A DNA stretch of 64,000 nucleotides from UBA4417 sp031550085 (GCA_031550085.1 JAVBOY010000001.1:74458-138457), one strand, 5' to 3'; shown: positions 9,072 to 17,865, counted from the stretch's first letter. Numbers and translations are program-made. Notes: generated from the letters alone by a model not told the origin.

Positions 9072-9590
9072 TTAACCGTTAAACACCTTGTCAATTGTAA
9101 TACCGCGCAGTTGTGCAACCGTATAGGGATCTTTCAATGCGGCCAAAGCTGCAATGGTTGCTTTTACAACGCTGTGCGGGTTTGACGATCCTTTTGATTT
9201 GGCCAGCACGTCGGTTATGCCAACGCTTTCCAAAACAGCACGCATAGCACCCCCTGCAATAACTCCGGTTCCGTGAGCCGCCGGCTTAATGAAAACGTAT
9301 GCACCACCGTATTTACCGTATTGTTCGTGAGGAATGGTTCCTTTTAATACCGGAACACGGATCAAATTCTTTTTTGCATCTTCTGTTCCTTTTAAAACAG
9401 CTGCTTGTACTTCGTTTGCTTTTCCTAAGCCGTAACCCACAACTCCACTTTCATTTCCGACAACAACAATTGCCGAGAATGTAAAAGCGCGTCCTCCTTT
9501 GGTTACTTTGGTAACACGGTTAACTGCTACAAGACGATCTTTTAATTCGATTTCGCTTGATTTGACTCTTTTTATATTAACGTTTGCCAT
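9072..9590 (-). CDS. rpsE: 30S ribosomal protein S5
   Basis: Small-subunit protein at the mRNA entry site, involved in decoding accuracy, 172 residues. The double-stranded RNA-binding-like N-terminal domain (LKDRLVAVNRVTKVTKGGR) is followed by GYGLGKANEVQAA and the C-terminal domain with GTGVIAGGAMRAVLE. 8 bp separate it from rplR. Confidence 0.97.
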   Translation of the reverse strand: MANVNIKRVKSSEIELKDRLVAVNRVTKVTKGGRAFTFSAIVVVGNESGVVGYGLGKANEVQAAVLKGTEDAKKNLIRVPVLKGTIPHEQYGKYGGAYVFIKPAAHGTGVIAGGAMRAVLESVGITDVLAKSKGSSNPHSVVKATIAALAALKDPYTVAQLRGITIDKVFNG

Positions 9591-9598
9591 AATTTTCC

Positions 9599-9961
9599 TT
9601 AAAATTTAAGACCACCTTCGCGAGCTGCTTCTGCTAAAGCTTTTACTCTACCATGATATAAATAACCGTTACGATCAAAAACGACTGTGCTGATACCGGC
9701 TTCTTGCGCACGCTCGGCAATTAGCTTCCCTACCAATTTAGCTTGTTCTGTTTTGGTAACTTTTTGATCGGCAATGCCTTTGACACGTGACGAACCTGAA
9801 ACCAATGTTTTTCCGGTCAAATCGTCTATTAATTGAACGTAGATTTCGGCATTGCTGCGAAATACAGACATACGCGGACGTTCTACCGAACCGGTTACAA
9901 CTTTGCGAACTCTTTGTTTTATCTTGAGTCTTCTTGCTTCTTTATTTACCTTGAAACCCAT
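9599..9961 (-). CDS. rplR: 50S ribosomal protein L18
   Basis: 5S rRNA-binding protein of the central protuberance, 120 residues. The motif RPRMSVFRSNAEIYVQLIDD and the C-terminal FDRNGYLYHGRVKALAEAAREGGLKF are diagnostic. It lies between rplF and rpsE in standard order. Confidence 0.97.
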   Translation of the reverse strand: MGFKVNKEARRLKIKQRVRKVVTGSVERPRMSVFRSNAEIYVQLIDDLTGKTLVSGSSRVKGIADQKVTKTEQAKLVGKLIAERAQEAGISTVVFDRNGYLYHGRVKALAEAAREGGLKF

Positions 9962-9995
9962 TTTTGTATGTGTGGTTTTAGATTTTTCTCAATGT

Positions 9996-10553
9996 TTATT
10001 TATCAGAGGCTGATTTACCGGCTTTCCGTTTAAGTACTTCACCAACAAACTTGATCCCTTTTCCTTTGTAAGGCTCCGGCTTACGGAACGAACGAATCTT
10101 CGCCGCCACCTGGCCGATCAGTTGTTTGTCGTGCGATTTCAACGTGATAATCGGATTTTTACCGCGTTCGGTAAGTGTTTCAACCGTAATTTCTTTGGGC
10201 ATTTCAAAGAACAAGTTGTGCGAAAAACCCAATGATAATTCCAATAGGTTTCCTGTCGCTTGCGCTTTGTATCCAACTCCGACTAACTCTTGTTGAATGG
10301 TAAAGCCTTCGTTCACTCCTTTCACCATGTTGAATAAAAGGGCACGGTACAAACCATGCATCGAACGGTGTTGCTTTTGATCGGTCGGGCGAGTGATTAC
10401 AAGCTGTTCTCCTTCGATTTTCAACTCCAAGTCAGGATGGACTTGTTGTGTCAATTCGCCTAATTTTCCTTTTACGGTTACCAAATTGCCGTCGGTAACA
10501 TCAATTTTAACTCCGGCAGGTATTGCTATGGGTAATTTTCCTATTCTCGACAT
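9996..10553 (-). CDS. rplF: 50S ribosomal protein L6
   Basis: Large-subunit protein near the factor-binding site, 185 residues, built of two similar alpha/beta domains. The start MSRIGKLPIAIPAGV and the C-terminal signature IRSFRKPEPYKGKGIKF are typical. It ends with a short basic tail (KRKAGKSASDK). Confidence 0.97.
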   Translation of the reverse strand: MSRIGKLPIAIPAGVKIDVTDGNLVTVKGKLGELTQQVHPDLELKIEGEQLVITRPTDQKQHRSMHGLYRALLFNMVKGVNEGFTIQQELVGVGYKAQATGNLLELSLGFSHNLFFEMPKEITVETLTERGKNPIITLKSHDKQLIGQVAAKIRSFRKPEPYKGKGIKFVGEVLKRKAGKSASDK

Positions 10554-10572
10554 ACTGCTTCCCTCCTATTTA

Positions 10573-10971
10573 TTAGCTAACATAACAAACAACTTCTCCA
10601 CCGATTCCTAAATCTTTCGCTTCCTTTTCGGTCATCAAACCGCGCGAAGTCGAAACAATAGCAATTCCTAAGCCATTGAGCACGCGAGGTAATTTTCCGA
10701 AGCCGACATAACGGCGCAAACCAGGCTTACTAACGCGATCAATCGTGGTAATAGCTGATTGCTTGGTAACCGGATGGTATTTCAAAGCAATTTTGATGGT
10801 CCCCGGTCTTACATCTTCTTCGAATTTGTAATTGAGGATATATCCTTTTTCAAAAAGAATCTTGGTGATTTCTTTTTTGAATTTAGATGCAGGAATTTCT
10901 ACAACCCTGTGGCTGGCCATCACGGCATTCCTTATTCTTGTCAGATAATCTGCAATCGGATCTGTATACAT
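10573..10971 (-). CDS. rpsH: 30S ribosomal protein S8
   Basis: 16S rRNA central-domain binding protein, 132 residues. It starts TDPIADYLTRIRNA after MY and ends with the conserved GLGIAIVSTSRGLMTEKEA and GGEVVCYVS. S8 represses the spc operon in Escherichia coli; no matching mRNA structure was recognised here. Confidence 0.97.
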   Translation of the reverse strand: MYTDPIADYLTRIRNAVMASHRVVEIPASKFKKEITKILFEKGYILNYKFEEDVRPGTIKIALKYHPVTKQSAITTIDRVSKPGLRRYVGFGKLPRVLNGLGIAIVSTSRGLMTEKEAKDLGIGGEVVCYVS

Positions 10972-11007
10972 TTTTTTGTATTGTAAATTATTTTTTCCTT
11001 AACTCTA

Positions 11008-11277
11008 CTACCAGCTTGCTTTTTTTACGCCCGGGATCAATCCTTCCAAAGCCATAAAGCGGAAATTGATACGCGAAATACCGAATTGACGCATGTATCC
11101 TTTGGGACGTCCTGTAATTTTGCAACGATTGTGCAAACGTACGGGTGAAGCATTCTTGGGTAATTTTTGCAACGCGATGTAATCACCGGCTTCTTTTAAT
11201 GCTGCTCTTTTGGCAGCATACTTAGCTACCATTTTTTGTCTTTTTACCTCGCGGGCTTTCATTGATTCTTTTGCCAT
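11008..11277 (-). CDS. rpsN: 30S ribosomal protein S14, zinc-independent form
   Basis: Small-subunit head protein of 89 residues. It is the long, zinc-free type: the region that carries CxxC in the short form is absent and the conserved RLHNRCKITGRPKGYMRQFG motif is present. With L36 and S4 lacking zinc ligands as well, this set seems to need little zinc. It lies between rplE and rpsH. Confidence 0.97.
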   Translation of the reverse strand: MAKESMKAREVKRQKMVAKYAAKRAALKEAGDYIALQKLPKNASPVRLHNRCKITGRPKGYMRQFGISRINFRFMALEGLIPGVKKASW

Positions 11278-11292
11278 ATTCTTCTAAATCAA

Positions 11293-11841
11293 TTATTTTT
11301 TGAATGGTAAACCAAATTCTTTCAAAAGTGCCAGACACTCTTTGTCTGTTTTTGCAGTGGTCACAAAGGTGATATCCATCCCGTTTATTTTCAAAACCTT
11401 GTCAATTGCGATTTCGGGGAAAATAATCTGCTCGGTAACACCCATCGTGTAGTTCCCACGTCCGTCAAAACCTTTTTCATTAATTCCGCGAAAGTCGCGA
11501 ACCCGTGGCAAGGAGACCGAAATCAATCGATCCAAAAACTCGTACATCTTAATGCCACGCAGGGTAACACGTGCGCCAATCGGCATTCCTTTACGGAGTT
11601 TGAAGTTCGAAATATCTTTCTTTGACTTGGTAGCAACGGCTTTTTGGCCTGCGATCGAACTCATTTCGGTAATACCTGCTTCAAGCAGCTTTTTATCTGC
11701 AATGGCGGTTCCTAATCCCTGGTTCAAGCAAATTTTCACCAACTTGGGAACTTGCATGTTGTTTTTATATTGAAATTGTTCTTTCAATGCGGGAACAACT
11801 TCTTCTGCATATTTGGTCCTATATCGAGGTGTGTAGTTCAT
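11293..11841 (-). CDS. rplE: 50S ribosomal protein L5
   Basis: 5S rRNA-binding protein that contacts P-site tRNA, 182 residues. Signatures are PKLVKICLNQGLG, IGARVTLRG and LPRVRDFRGINEKGFDGRGN. The start codon shares one base with the rplX stop codon (TAATG arrangement), so the two are translationally coupled. Confidence 0.97.
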   Translation of the reverse strand: MNYTPRYRTKYAEEVVPALKEQFQYKNNMQVPKLVKICLNQGLGTAIADKKLLEAGITEMSSIAGQKAVATKSKKDISNFKLRKGMPIGARVTLRGIKMYEFLDRLISVSLPRVRDFRGINEKGFDGRGNYTMGVTEQIIFPEIAIDKVLKINGMDITFVTTAKTDKECLALLKEFGLPFKK

Positions 11842-12161
11842 TATTTAATTACCTCCCCTGTTTTTACGGAAACACGTATTGATTTTCCTGTTTTTGTATC
11901 TTTTTGGCGACGGATGCGTGTCGGTTTTCCATTGTTTCCAACCAACATCAGGTTCGAAATGTGAATTCCCATTTCTTGTTTCACGATACCGCCTTTGGGA
12001 TTTTTAGCATTGGGCTTGGAATGCTTCGATGCGATATTGGCATTTTCAACCATTGCGCGTTGATCAGCTATATTTACTTCCAAAACTTTCCCAACTTTTC
12101 CTTTTGAATCTCCGGCAACTACTTTTACGGTGTCACCCTTTTTTATATGGAGTTTACTCAT
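11841..12161 (-). CDS. rplX: 50S ribosomal protein L24
   Basis: Assembly-initiator protein of the large subunit, 106 residues, with an N-terminal KOW motif (KGDTVKVVAGDSKGKVGKVL) and the central NPKGGIVKQEMGIHISNLML segment. It overlaps rplE by one base. Confidence 0.97.
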   Translation of the reverse strand: MSKLHIKKGDTVKVVAGDSKGKVGKVLEVNIADQRAMVENANIASKHSKPNAKNPKGGIVKQEMGIHISNLMLVGNNGKPTRIRRQKDTKTGKSIRVSVKTGEVIK

Positions 12162-12173
12162 GGTCTCAATTTT

Positions 12174-12542
12174 TTATAGCACTTCGGGTGCAAGTGAAAC
12201 AATTTTCATGTATTGTTTTTCTCTCAATTCTCTAGCTACCGGACCGAAAATACGTGTCCCAACCATTTCACCGGCATTGTTTAGAATGACAACTGCATTA
12301 TCATCAAAGCGGATGTAGGAACCATCATTGCGGCGAACTTCTTTCTTGGTGCGAACGATCACAGCTTTCGCAACCGTACCTTTTTTCATCGTTCCCGAAG
12401 GCAAAGCACTTTTTATGGATACTACTATTTTATCGCCTATGGAAGCATAGCGCCTGCGAGTTCCACCAAGTACGCGAATACATAACACTTCTTTGGCTCC
12501 GCTATTGTCTGCAACTTTAAGTCTGGATTCTTGTTGTATCAT
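12174..12542 (-). CDS. rplN: 50S ribosomal protein L14
   Basis: Large-subunit protein at the bridge to the small subunit, 122 residues. Start MIQQESRLKVADNSGAKEVL; the middle carries KKGTVAKAVIVRTKKEVRR and the end GTRIFGPVARELREK followed by SLAPEVL. It is separated from rpsQ by 2 bp. Confidence 0.98.
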   Translation of the reverse strand: MIQQESRLKVADNSGAKEVLCIRVLGGTRRRYASIGDKIVVSIKSALPSGTMKKGTVAKAVIVRTKKEVRRNDGSYIRFDDNAVVILNNAGEMVGTRIFGPVARELREKQYMKIVSLAPEVL

Positions 12543-12544
12543 AA

Positions 12545-12802
12545 TTATTTAGCTTTCTCAATGATTTGAACTAATCTCCAACATTTTGTTTTGCTAAGAG
12601 GACGGGTTTCTGCAATACGCACGGTATCACCAATACCACATTCATCCTTTTCGTCGTGGGCGCAAAAACGGGAAGTTTTTCTAACAAATTTCCCATATTT
12701 GGGGTGCTTAACACGCCGTTCCACCTCAACAACAATGGATTTGTCCATCTTATTGCTTACGACAATGCCTGTTTTCTCTTTTCTGAGGTTTCTTTCTTCC
12801 AT
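12545..12802 (-). CDS. rpsQ: 30S ribosomal protein S17
   Basis: OB-fold 16S rRNA-binding protein. The frame is open further upstream to 12844, but the start is placed at the ATG at 12802. That gives MEERNLRKEKTGIVVSNKMD, 85 residues, the usual length, and avoids a 32-base overlap with rpmC. The core motif is HPKYGKFVRKTSRFCAHDE, then DTVRIAETRPLSKTK. Neighbours are rpmC and rplN. Confidence 0.95.
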   Translation of the reverse strand: MEERNLRKEKTGIVVSNKMDKSIVVEVERRVKHPKYGKFVRKTSRFCAHDEKDECGIGDTVRIAETRPLSKTKCWRLVQIIEKAK

Positions 12803-12812
12803 TGTTTTGCAA

Positions 12813-13028
12813 TTATTTAATTTCGTTTGCTTTTGCCGACTCAAGCTGACGTTTACGCATTTCAGTTAAAATGCGGGCCACCGTTCTACGCTGAGCTTTA
12901 ATTTTTTGTGGATTTTCAATCGGAGAAACCGCATGGTTGATGCTTAATTTCGCTAATTGATTGCGCTCTTCTACAAGCCTTTCATTTAAATCTTGAGTCG
13001 AGAGTTCACGAATTACTTCTTGTTTCAT
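12813..13028 (-). CDS. rpmC: 50S ribosomal protein L29
   Basis: Small two-helix protein at the exit tunnel rim, 71 residues; it contributes to the docking site for trigger factor and SRP. The N-terminal helix (EVIRELSTQDLNERLVEERN) and NPQKIKAQRRTVARILTE are typical. It is preceded by a consensus promoter (13053-13082), which makes it a possible secondary transcription start inside the operon. Confidence 0.94.
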   Translation of the reverse strand: MKQEVIRELSTQDLNERLVEERNQLAKLSINHAVSPIENPQKIKAQRRTVARILTEMRKRQLESAKANEIK

Positions 13029-13052
13029 TTTGCTTTTTCAAATTTCGGGTTG

Positions 13053-13082
13053 CAAAGTTACGTATTTTCTAGGTCTCACCAA
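13053..13082 (-). promoter_or_regulatory. Internal promoter upstream of rpmC
   Basis: On the minus strand TTG (13082-13080) is followed after exactly 19 bases by TAACTTTG (13060-13053), an ideal match to the Bacteroidota primary sigma consensus TTG-N19-TAnnTTTG. It falls in the 57-bp gap between rplP and rpmC. The inferred start is near 13046, about 18 nt before the rpmC ATG. Confidence 0.65.
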
Positions 13083-13085
13083 ATC

Positions 13086-13514
13086 TTAAGCCAATTCTTC
13101 GGCGTAATCTCTACGGACAATATACTTGGTGTGTACCGGAAGTTTTTGTGCTCCAAGGCGAAGCGCTTCTTTGGCCACTTCTTGTGATACGCCTTCCAGT
13201 TCAAAAAGAATGCGTCCCGGGCTAATACGTGCTACAAAATATTCAGGAGCTCCCTTCCCTTTACCCATCCGCACTTCAGCAGGTTTTTTGGTAACGGGTT
13301 TGTCTGGAAATATACGAATCCACAATTGCCCTTCACGCTTCATGTAACGTGTTATTGCCTGACGTGCTGCTTCTATTTGACGACCTGTCATCCAACATTC
13401 GTCAAGTGTTTTGATACCGAAAGATCCGAATGCAAGCTCAGCTCCGCGCTTGGTGTTGCCTTTCATTTTACCTTTCTGGTGTCTTCTATATTTTGTTTTC
13501 TTGGGCTGTAACAT
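13086..13514 (-). CDS. rplP: 50S ribosomal protein L16
   Basis: Large-subunit protein near the A-site tRNA elbow, 142 residues. Start MLQPKKTKYRRHQKGKMKG; the conserved arginine-bearing loop PDKPVTKKPAEVRMGKGKG is followed by VARISPGRILFELEG. It lies between rpsC and rpmC. Confidence 0.97.
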   Translation of the reverse strand: MLQPKKTKYRRHQKGKMKGNTKRGAELAFGSFGIKTLDECWMTGRQIEAARQAITRYMKREGQLWIRIFPDKPVTKKPAEVRMGKGKGAPEYFVARISPGRILFELEGVSQEVAKEALRLGAQKLPVHTKYIVRRDYAEELA

Positions 13515-13556
13515 TACTATTACGTATAAAAATTAGACTTTAGCGTGTTCTTTCTC

Positions 13557-14318
13557 TTACTTCTTGCGAGGGGGGCGATTTCCGCGGGGACGCGAATCCC
13601 TGTCGTCTCTTCCTCCTTGACGTGATGGTCTGTTCGATGCAAATTGATTCTTGTCTTTTGCTGTATTTTCAGCAACGGCACTCAAATCCAATTTGCCAAA
13701 AATTTCACCTTTACAAATCCAAACCTTGATTCCGATACGTCCGTAAGTTGTATGCGCTTCTGAAATTGCATAATCAATATCGGCGCGAAGTGTATGCAAC
13801 GGAATGCGTCCTTCTTTAAATTGTTCGCGGCGTGCAATTTCGGCCCCGCCTAAACGACCACCAATCTGAACTTTAATCCCTTCGGCTCCGATACGCATGG
13901 TAGAAGCAATCGCTGTTTTCACGGCACGGCGGTACAAAATACGTCCTTCGATTTGGCGAGCGATGGTTGCTCCAACAATAATGGCATCCAATTCGGGGCG
14001 TTTTATTTCACTGATATTGATTTGGATTTCTTTCCCAGTGATCTTTTTTAATTCTTCTTTCAGCTTGTCAACTTCCGAACCGGCTTTTCCGATAATGACT
14101 CCTGGGCGGGCCGTATTAATAGTAACTGTAACAAGTTTTAATGTGCGCTCAATGTAAATGCGTGAAATTCCTGCTTTCGCCAAACGAACATTCAAGTATT
14201 TACGGATTTGATCGTCTTCAACTAATTTATTTTCAAATTTCTTGCCGCCAAACCAGTTAGAATCCCATCCTTTGATGATTCCTAATCTGTTACCGATTGG
14301 ATTAGTTTTTTGTCCCAT
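13557..14318 (-). CDS. rpsC: 30S ribosomal protein S3
   Basis: mRNA-entry protein with helicase function, 253 residues. The KH type II domain (about 40-110) has PGVIIGKAGSEVDKLKEEL; the C-terminal domain has GAEGIKVQIGGRLGGAEIAR. The last 40 or so residues are an Arg/Gly/Asp-rich, probably disordered tail (RQGGRDDRDSRPRGN), longer than in Escherichia coli (233 residues) and resembling RG-rich RNA-binding tails. Confidence 0.97.
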   Translation of the reverse strand: MGQKTNPIGNRLGIIKGWDSNWFGGKKFENKLVEDDQIRKYLNVRLAKAGISRIYIERTLKLVTVTINTARPGVIIGKAGSEVDKLKEELKKITGKEIQINISEIKRPELDAIIVGATIARQIEGRILYRRAVKTAIASTMRIGAEGIKVQIGGRLGGAEIARREQFKEGRIPLHTLRADIDYAISEAHTTYGRIGIKVWICKGEIFGKLDLSAVAENTAKDKNQFASNRPSRQGGRDDRDSRPRGNRPPRKK

Positions 14319-14330
14319 TAGGCTGCTTAA

Positions 14331-14756
14331 TTATTTTGTTACTACTTCAGTTTCTTGTTTTACTACTTTGCTATCCAGGTACACGGTCACGTGGTTTGAA
14401 CGTTTACGTACCCGGTAAGCTCTCCCTTGCGGGGCGGGGTTTACGCGCTTCATCATCCGGCCACCATCTACGGCAACCTCTTTGATGTAAAGATTGCTGT
14501 CTTCCATGCGAACGCCTTCATTTTTAGCTTGCCAGTTTGCCAAAGCAGACTTGATCAGTTTATACAAAGGTATTGCGGCATGATTTGGCGTATGCTTCAA
14601 AATGTGCAATGCCATTTCAACATTTTTTCCCCTTACCAAGTCTACAACGAGACGCATTTTCCTTGGCGACGAAGGGAAATTGTTTAGCTTCGCGAAATAA
14701 AGCTTCTTGCTTGCTTCTTTTCTTGCTTCTGCTGCGTTATGTTTTCTTGCTCCCAT
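14331..14756 (-). CDS. rplV: 50S ribosomal protein L22
   Basis: Exit-tunnel protein whose long hairpin lines the constriction, 141 residues. SPRKMRLVVDLVRGKNVEMAL marks the globular part and DGGRMMKRVNPAPQGRAYRV the hairpin that points into the tunnel. It lies between rpsS and rpsC with gaps of 15 and 12 bp. Confidence 0.97.
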   Translation of the reverse strand: MGARKHNAAEARKEASKKLYFAKLNNFPSSPRKMRLVVDLVRGKNVEMALHILKHTPNHAAIPLYKLIKSALANWQAKNEGVRMEDSNLYIKEVAVDGGRMMKRVNPAPQGRAYRVRKRSNHVTVYLDSKVVKQETEVVTK

Positions 14757-14771
14757 GTTGCTTATTCTTTT

Positions 14772-15044
14772 TTACTTCTTACCTTTATTACCGGCATGTC
14801 CTCTGAATATCCGTGTCGGCGAAAATTCTCCCAATTTATGTCCTACCATATTTTCGGTTATATAAACCGGGATAAATTTGTTCCCATTATGTACTGCAAT
14901 GGTTTGCCCTACAAAATCGGGGGTTATTGTTGATGCTCGTGACCAGGTTTTAATAACAACTTTTTTCTTGCCTTCAACCATCTCGAGTACTTTCTTTTCG
15001 AGCTTGTAATCTACGAAGGGTCCTTTTTTTAGTGAACGGCTCAT
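14772..15044 (-). CDS. rpsS: 30S ribosomal protein S19
   Basis: Small-subunit head protein, 90 residues, which forms the S13-S19 bridge region. Start MSRSLKKGPFVD; conserved HNGNKFIPVYITENMVGHKL and GEFSPTRIFRGHAG. It lies between rplB and rplV. Confidence 0.97.
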   Translation of the reverse strand: MSRSLKKGPFVDYKLEKKVLEMVEGKKKVVIKTWSRASTITPDFVGQTIAVHNGNKFIPVYITENMVGHKLGEFSPTRIFRGHAGNKGKK

Positions 15045-15062
15045 GGTAATGGTTTTCTTATA

Positions 15063-15887
15063 TTACTTTTTCCTTCTTTCGATGATTAATCTGTTGGAAT
15101 CCTTGGTGCGTGAACGGGTCTTATATCCTTTTGCAGGGATTCCTTTGCGTGTGCGCGGATGTCCTCCGGTAGCTCTTCCTTCACCTCCACCCATCGGATG
15201 GTCAACCGGGTTCATCACAACCGCACGGGTGCGGGGACGACGTCCCAACCAACGTGAACGACCGGCTTTCCCTGAAACTTCCAAACTATGGTCGCCATTT
15301 GACACAATACCTATAGTGGCTTTGCATGCTTGTAAAATCAACCGTGTTTCTCCCGAAGGCATTTTGATTACGGCATACTTTCCATCACGAGACATCAATT
15401 GAGCGGATGCTCCGGCGCTGCGAACAATTTTCGCTCCTTGCTCGGGACGTAACTCAATGTTGTGAATCATGGTACCGAAAGGAATTTCGCTCAAATAAAG
15501 CGTATTCCCCAAATCCGGTGAAACTCCACGGCCCGAAAGAAGCGTCATTCCCACTTTTAAGCCTTGAGGCGCAATGATGTAACGTTTTTCACCATCGGCA
15601 TAATGAAGCAAAGCAATACGTGCTGTACGGTTTGGATCGTATTCAACGGTTTTAACAGTTGCAGGGATATTGTCTTTATCGCGTTTGAAATCGACAATAC
15701 GGTATTGCTGCTTGTGACCACCTCCTACATAACGCATGGTCATTTTCCCTTGATTATTACGTCCTCCGCTTCTTTTTTTCGGAGCAAGCAAACTTTTTTC
15801 GGGAGTGCCTGTTGTAATATCGTCGAATGCGCTGATAACTTTAAAGCGCTGACTGGGTGTGGTTGGTTTGAATTTCTTTAGAGCCAT
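15063..15887 (-). CDS. rplB: 50S ribosomal protein L2
   Basis: One of the largest and most conserved 23S rRNA-binding proteins, 274 residues, needed for subunit association and peptidyl transfer. The two central SH3/OB-like domains are present, and the C-terminal MNPVDHPMGGGEGRATGG motif holds the conserved histidine. It lies between rplW and rpsS. Confidence 0.98.
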   Translation of the reverse strand: MALKKFKPTTPSQRFKVISAFDDITTGTPEKSLLAPKKRSGGRNNQGKMTMRYVGGGHKQQYRIVDFKRDKDNIPATVKTVEYDPNRTARIALLHYADGEKRYIIAPQGLKVGMTLLSGRGVSPDLGNTLYLSEIPFGTMIHNIELRPEQGAKIVRSAGASAQLMSRDGKYAVIKMPSGETRLILQACKATIGIVSNGDHSLEVSGKAGRSRWLGRRPRTRAVVMNPVDHPMGGGEGRATGGHPRTRKGIPAKGYKTRSRTKDSNRLIIERRKK

Positions 15888-15892
15888 TATTT

Positions 15893-16180
15893 TTAGATAT
15901 TGCTATAAAAATCAATAGTATCGCCTTTTGCTAATGTTACAATAGCTTTTTTAAATGCGTTTTGTTTGCCTGTCAAAACTCCGCTTTTGGTATTGCGTGA
16001 TTTGGTTTTACCGGTATAATTGATGGTGTTTACGCTATCAACTTTTACGGTGTAAAGTGCTTCTACCGCTTCTTTGATTTGAATTTTGTTAGCGCGAACG
16101 TCAACCCTAAAACCGAAACGACCTTTTTCACCTTGTGCGGTCATCTTCTCAGTAATGATTGGTCTGATGATAATTCCCAT
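15893..16180 (-). CDS. rplW: 50S ribosomal protein L23
   Basis: Exit-tunnel protein and main docking site of trigger factor and SRP, 95 residues. Features are IIRPIITEKMTAQ at the start, GFRVDVRANKIQIKEAVEAL and VKVDSVNTINYTGK. It is 5 bp from rplB. Confidence 0.96.
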   Translation of the reverse strand: MGIIIRPIITEKMTAQGEKGRFGFRVDVRANKIQIKEAVEALYTVKVDSVNTINYTGKTKSRNTKSGVLTGKQNAFKKAIVTLAKGDTIDFYSNI

Positions 16181-16210
16181 CGGTTAATGTTTTTAAAATG
16201 GTTACGGTTT

Positions 16211-16843
16211 TTAATTGTTTGCTAAAATGGTTTCGATTTCTTTCAACGATCCTTCGGCAAGAATCAAATTGTTGGCACGAAGAATTTCGTAAGTATTCAA
16301 ATCACAGGCGCGGACTACTTTGGAATATTCCAGATTGCGAGCCGACAATATGACATTGTTATCAACTGCCGGAAGCACCAACAACGTTCTGCGTCCTTTT
16401 ACTTGAAGTTTTTCCAACATGCTTACAAAATTTTTGGTTTTGGGCGTTTCGAAAGTAAAATCTTCAAGTACGGTAATGTTATTTTCCTGGGCTTTATAAC
16501 TCAATGCGGAGATACGAGCCAAACGTTTTAATTTTTTGTTCAGTTTAAAACTGTAATCGCGTGGGTGTGGACCAAAAACGCGAGCTCCACCGCGCAACAA
16601 AGGAGATTTTATGCTACCAAAACGTGCACCGCCACCGCCTTTTTGCTTTCTGAGTTTCTTTGTGCTGCCGCTCAATTGCGACTTTTCTTTTGAACTATGC
16701 GTTCCTTGGCGTTGATTCGCAAGATATTGTTTGGTATCCAAATAAATTGCGTGATCATTTGGTGTTACATTGAAGATATCGTCTTTCAGTGTAGCAGTTT
16801 TGGCTGTTTTTTCACCGTTAATGTTATATACTACTAGCTCCAT
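16211..16843 (-). CDS. rplD: 50S ribosomal protein L4
   Basis: Large-subunit assembly protein with a loop into the exit tunnel, 210 residues. The loop region reads KLRKQKGGGGARFGSIKSP then GGARVFGPHPRDYS. L4 is the S10-operon regulator in Escherichia coli; this is not established for this phylum. It overlaps rplC by 10 bases, which suggests translational coupling. Confidence 0.97.
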   Translation of the reverse strand: MELVVYNINGEKTAKTATLKDDIFNVTPNDHAIYLDTKQYLANQRQGTHSSKEKSQLSGSTKKLRKQKGGGGARFGSIKSPLLRGGARVFGPHPRDYSFKLNKKLKRLARISALSYKAQENNITVLEDFTFETPKTKNFVSMLEKLQVKGRRTLLVLPAVDNNVILSARNLEYSKVVRACDLNTYEILRANNLILAEGSLKEIETILANN

Positions 16844-17463
16844 CTCTCAACAATTACGTATGAACCACTTGGCCCGGGAACCGAACCTTTAATTACTATA
16901 AGATTTTTTTCAGGAACAATTTTCAAAATTTGAAGATTGATCGCTTTCACGCGGACGCTTCCCTTTTGCCCAGCCATACGAGTGCCTTTGAATACGCGGC
17001 TGGGGTACGAAGATGCTCCTAATGAACCGGGGGCTCTCAAACGGTCGTGTTGACCGTGGGTTACACCACCTACACCGCCAAAGTTGTGGCGACGCATAAC
17101 GCCTTGGAATCCTTTTCCCTTTGTAATGCCAATTACATCAATAAATTCGCCTTCTTCAAAAATATCAACCTTCAATATGTCGCCATATGATTTGCGGTGT
17201 TCCACTTCAAAACGGGTAAACTCTGCAACAACTTTTTTGGGCGTAGTACCTGCTTTTTTGAAGTGTCCTACTTCTGCTTTTGTTGCATGCTTTTCCTTCT
17301 TGTCTTCGAAAGCAAGCTGTAGTGCTTCGTAACCATCAGTTTCTTTGGTTCTGATCTGGGTTACAACACAAGGACCGGCTTCGATAACCGTACAAGCGAC
17401 ATTTTTGCCATTGGCATCAAATATGCTTGTCATCCCTATTTTCTTACCAATAATTCCTGACAT
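16834..17463 (-). CDS. rplC: 50S ribosomal protein L3
   Basis: Early-assembly large-subunit protein that reaches toward the peptidyl transferase centre, 209 residues. It starts MSGIIGKKIGMTSIFD; the extended arm holds MRRHNFGGVGGVTHGQHDR and then RVFKGTRMAGQKG. It follows rpsJ after a 61-bp gap with no promoter box seen. Confidence 0.97.
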   Translation of the reverse strand: MSGIIGKKIGMTSIFDANGKNVACTVIEAGPCVVTQIRTKETDGYEALQLAFEDKKEKHATKAEVGHFKKAGTTPKKVVAEFTRFEVEHRKSYGDILKVDIFEEGEFIDVIGITKGKGFQGVMRRHNFGGVGGVTHGQHDRLRAPGSLGASSYPSRVFKGTRMAGQKGSVRVKAINLQILKIVPEKNLIVIKGSVPGPSGSYVIVERWS

Positions 17464-17524
17464 TATTCTGAACTATTAAAAGTTACTTTTTCTTTGTTTA
17501 AAATTTTCAAAAACCGGATTGAGA

Positions 17525-17830
17525 TCAGATCTTGATTTCTACTTCAACACCACTGGGAAGTTCTAGCTTCATCAAGGCATCAATGGTTTTAGCTGTAGAG
17601 CTGTAAATATCGAGAAGACGTTTGTAAGTGCTTAGCTCGAATTGCTCGCGCGATTTTTTATTTACAAATGTAGACCGCAACACCGTGTAAATCTTTTTGT
17701 TCGATGGCAGCGGTATGGGTCCATTGACTACTGCACCGGTTAATTTCACCGTTTTCACAATTTTTTCGGCTGATTTGTCAACCAGGTTGTGATCGTACGA
17801 TTTTAATTTGATTCTAATCCTTTGGTTCAC
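17525..17830 (-). CDS. rpsJ: 30S ribosomal protein S10 (NusE)
   Basis: Small-subunit head protein that also acts in transcription antitermination as NusE, 101 residues. It has MNQRIRIKLKSYDHNLVDKS at the start and GPIPLPSNKKIYTVLRS in the middle. It follows fusA directly; tuf, which separates these genes in many bacteria, is absent here. Confidence 0.97.
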   Translation of the reverse strand: MNQRIRIKLKSYDHNLVDKSAEKIVKTVKLTGAVVNGPIPLPSNKKIYTVLRSTFVNKKSREQFELSTYKRLLDIYSSTAKTIDALMKLELPSGVEVEIKI

Positions 17831-17865
17831 TTTGCAAATGTTTTACGTGTCTAAACTTAGGTTTA

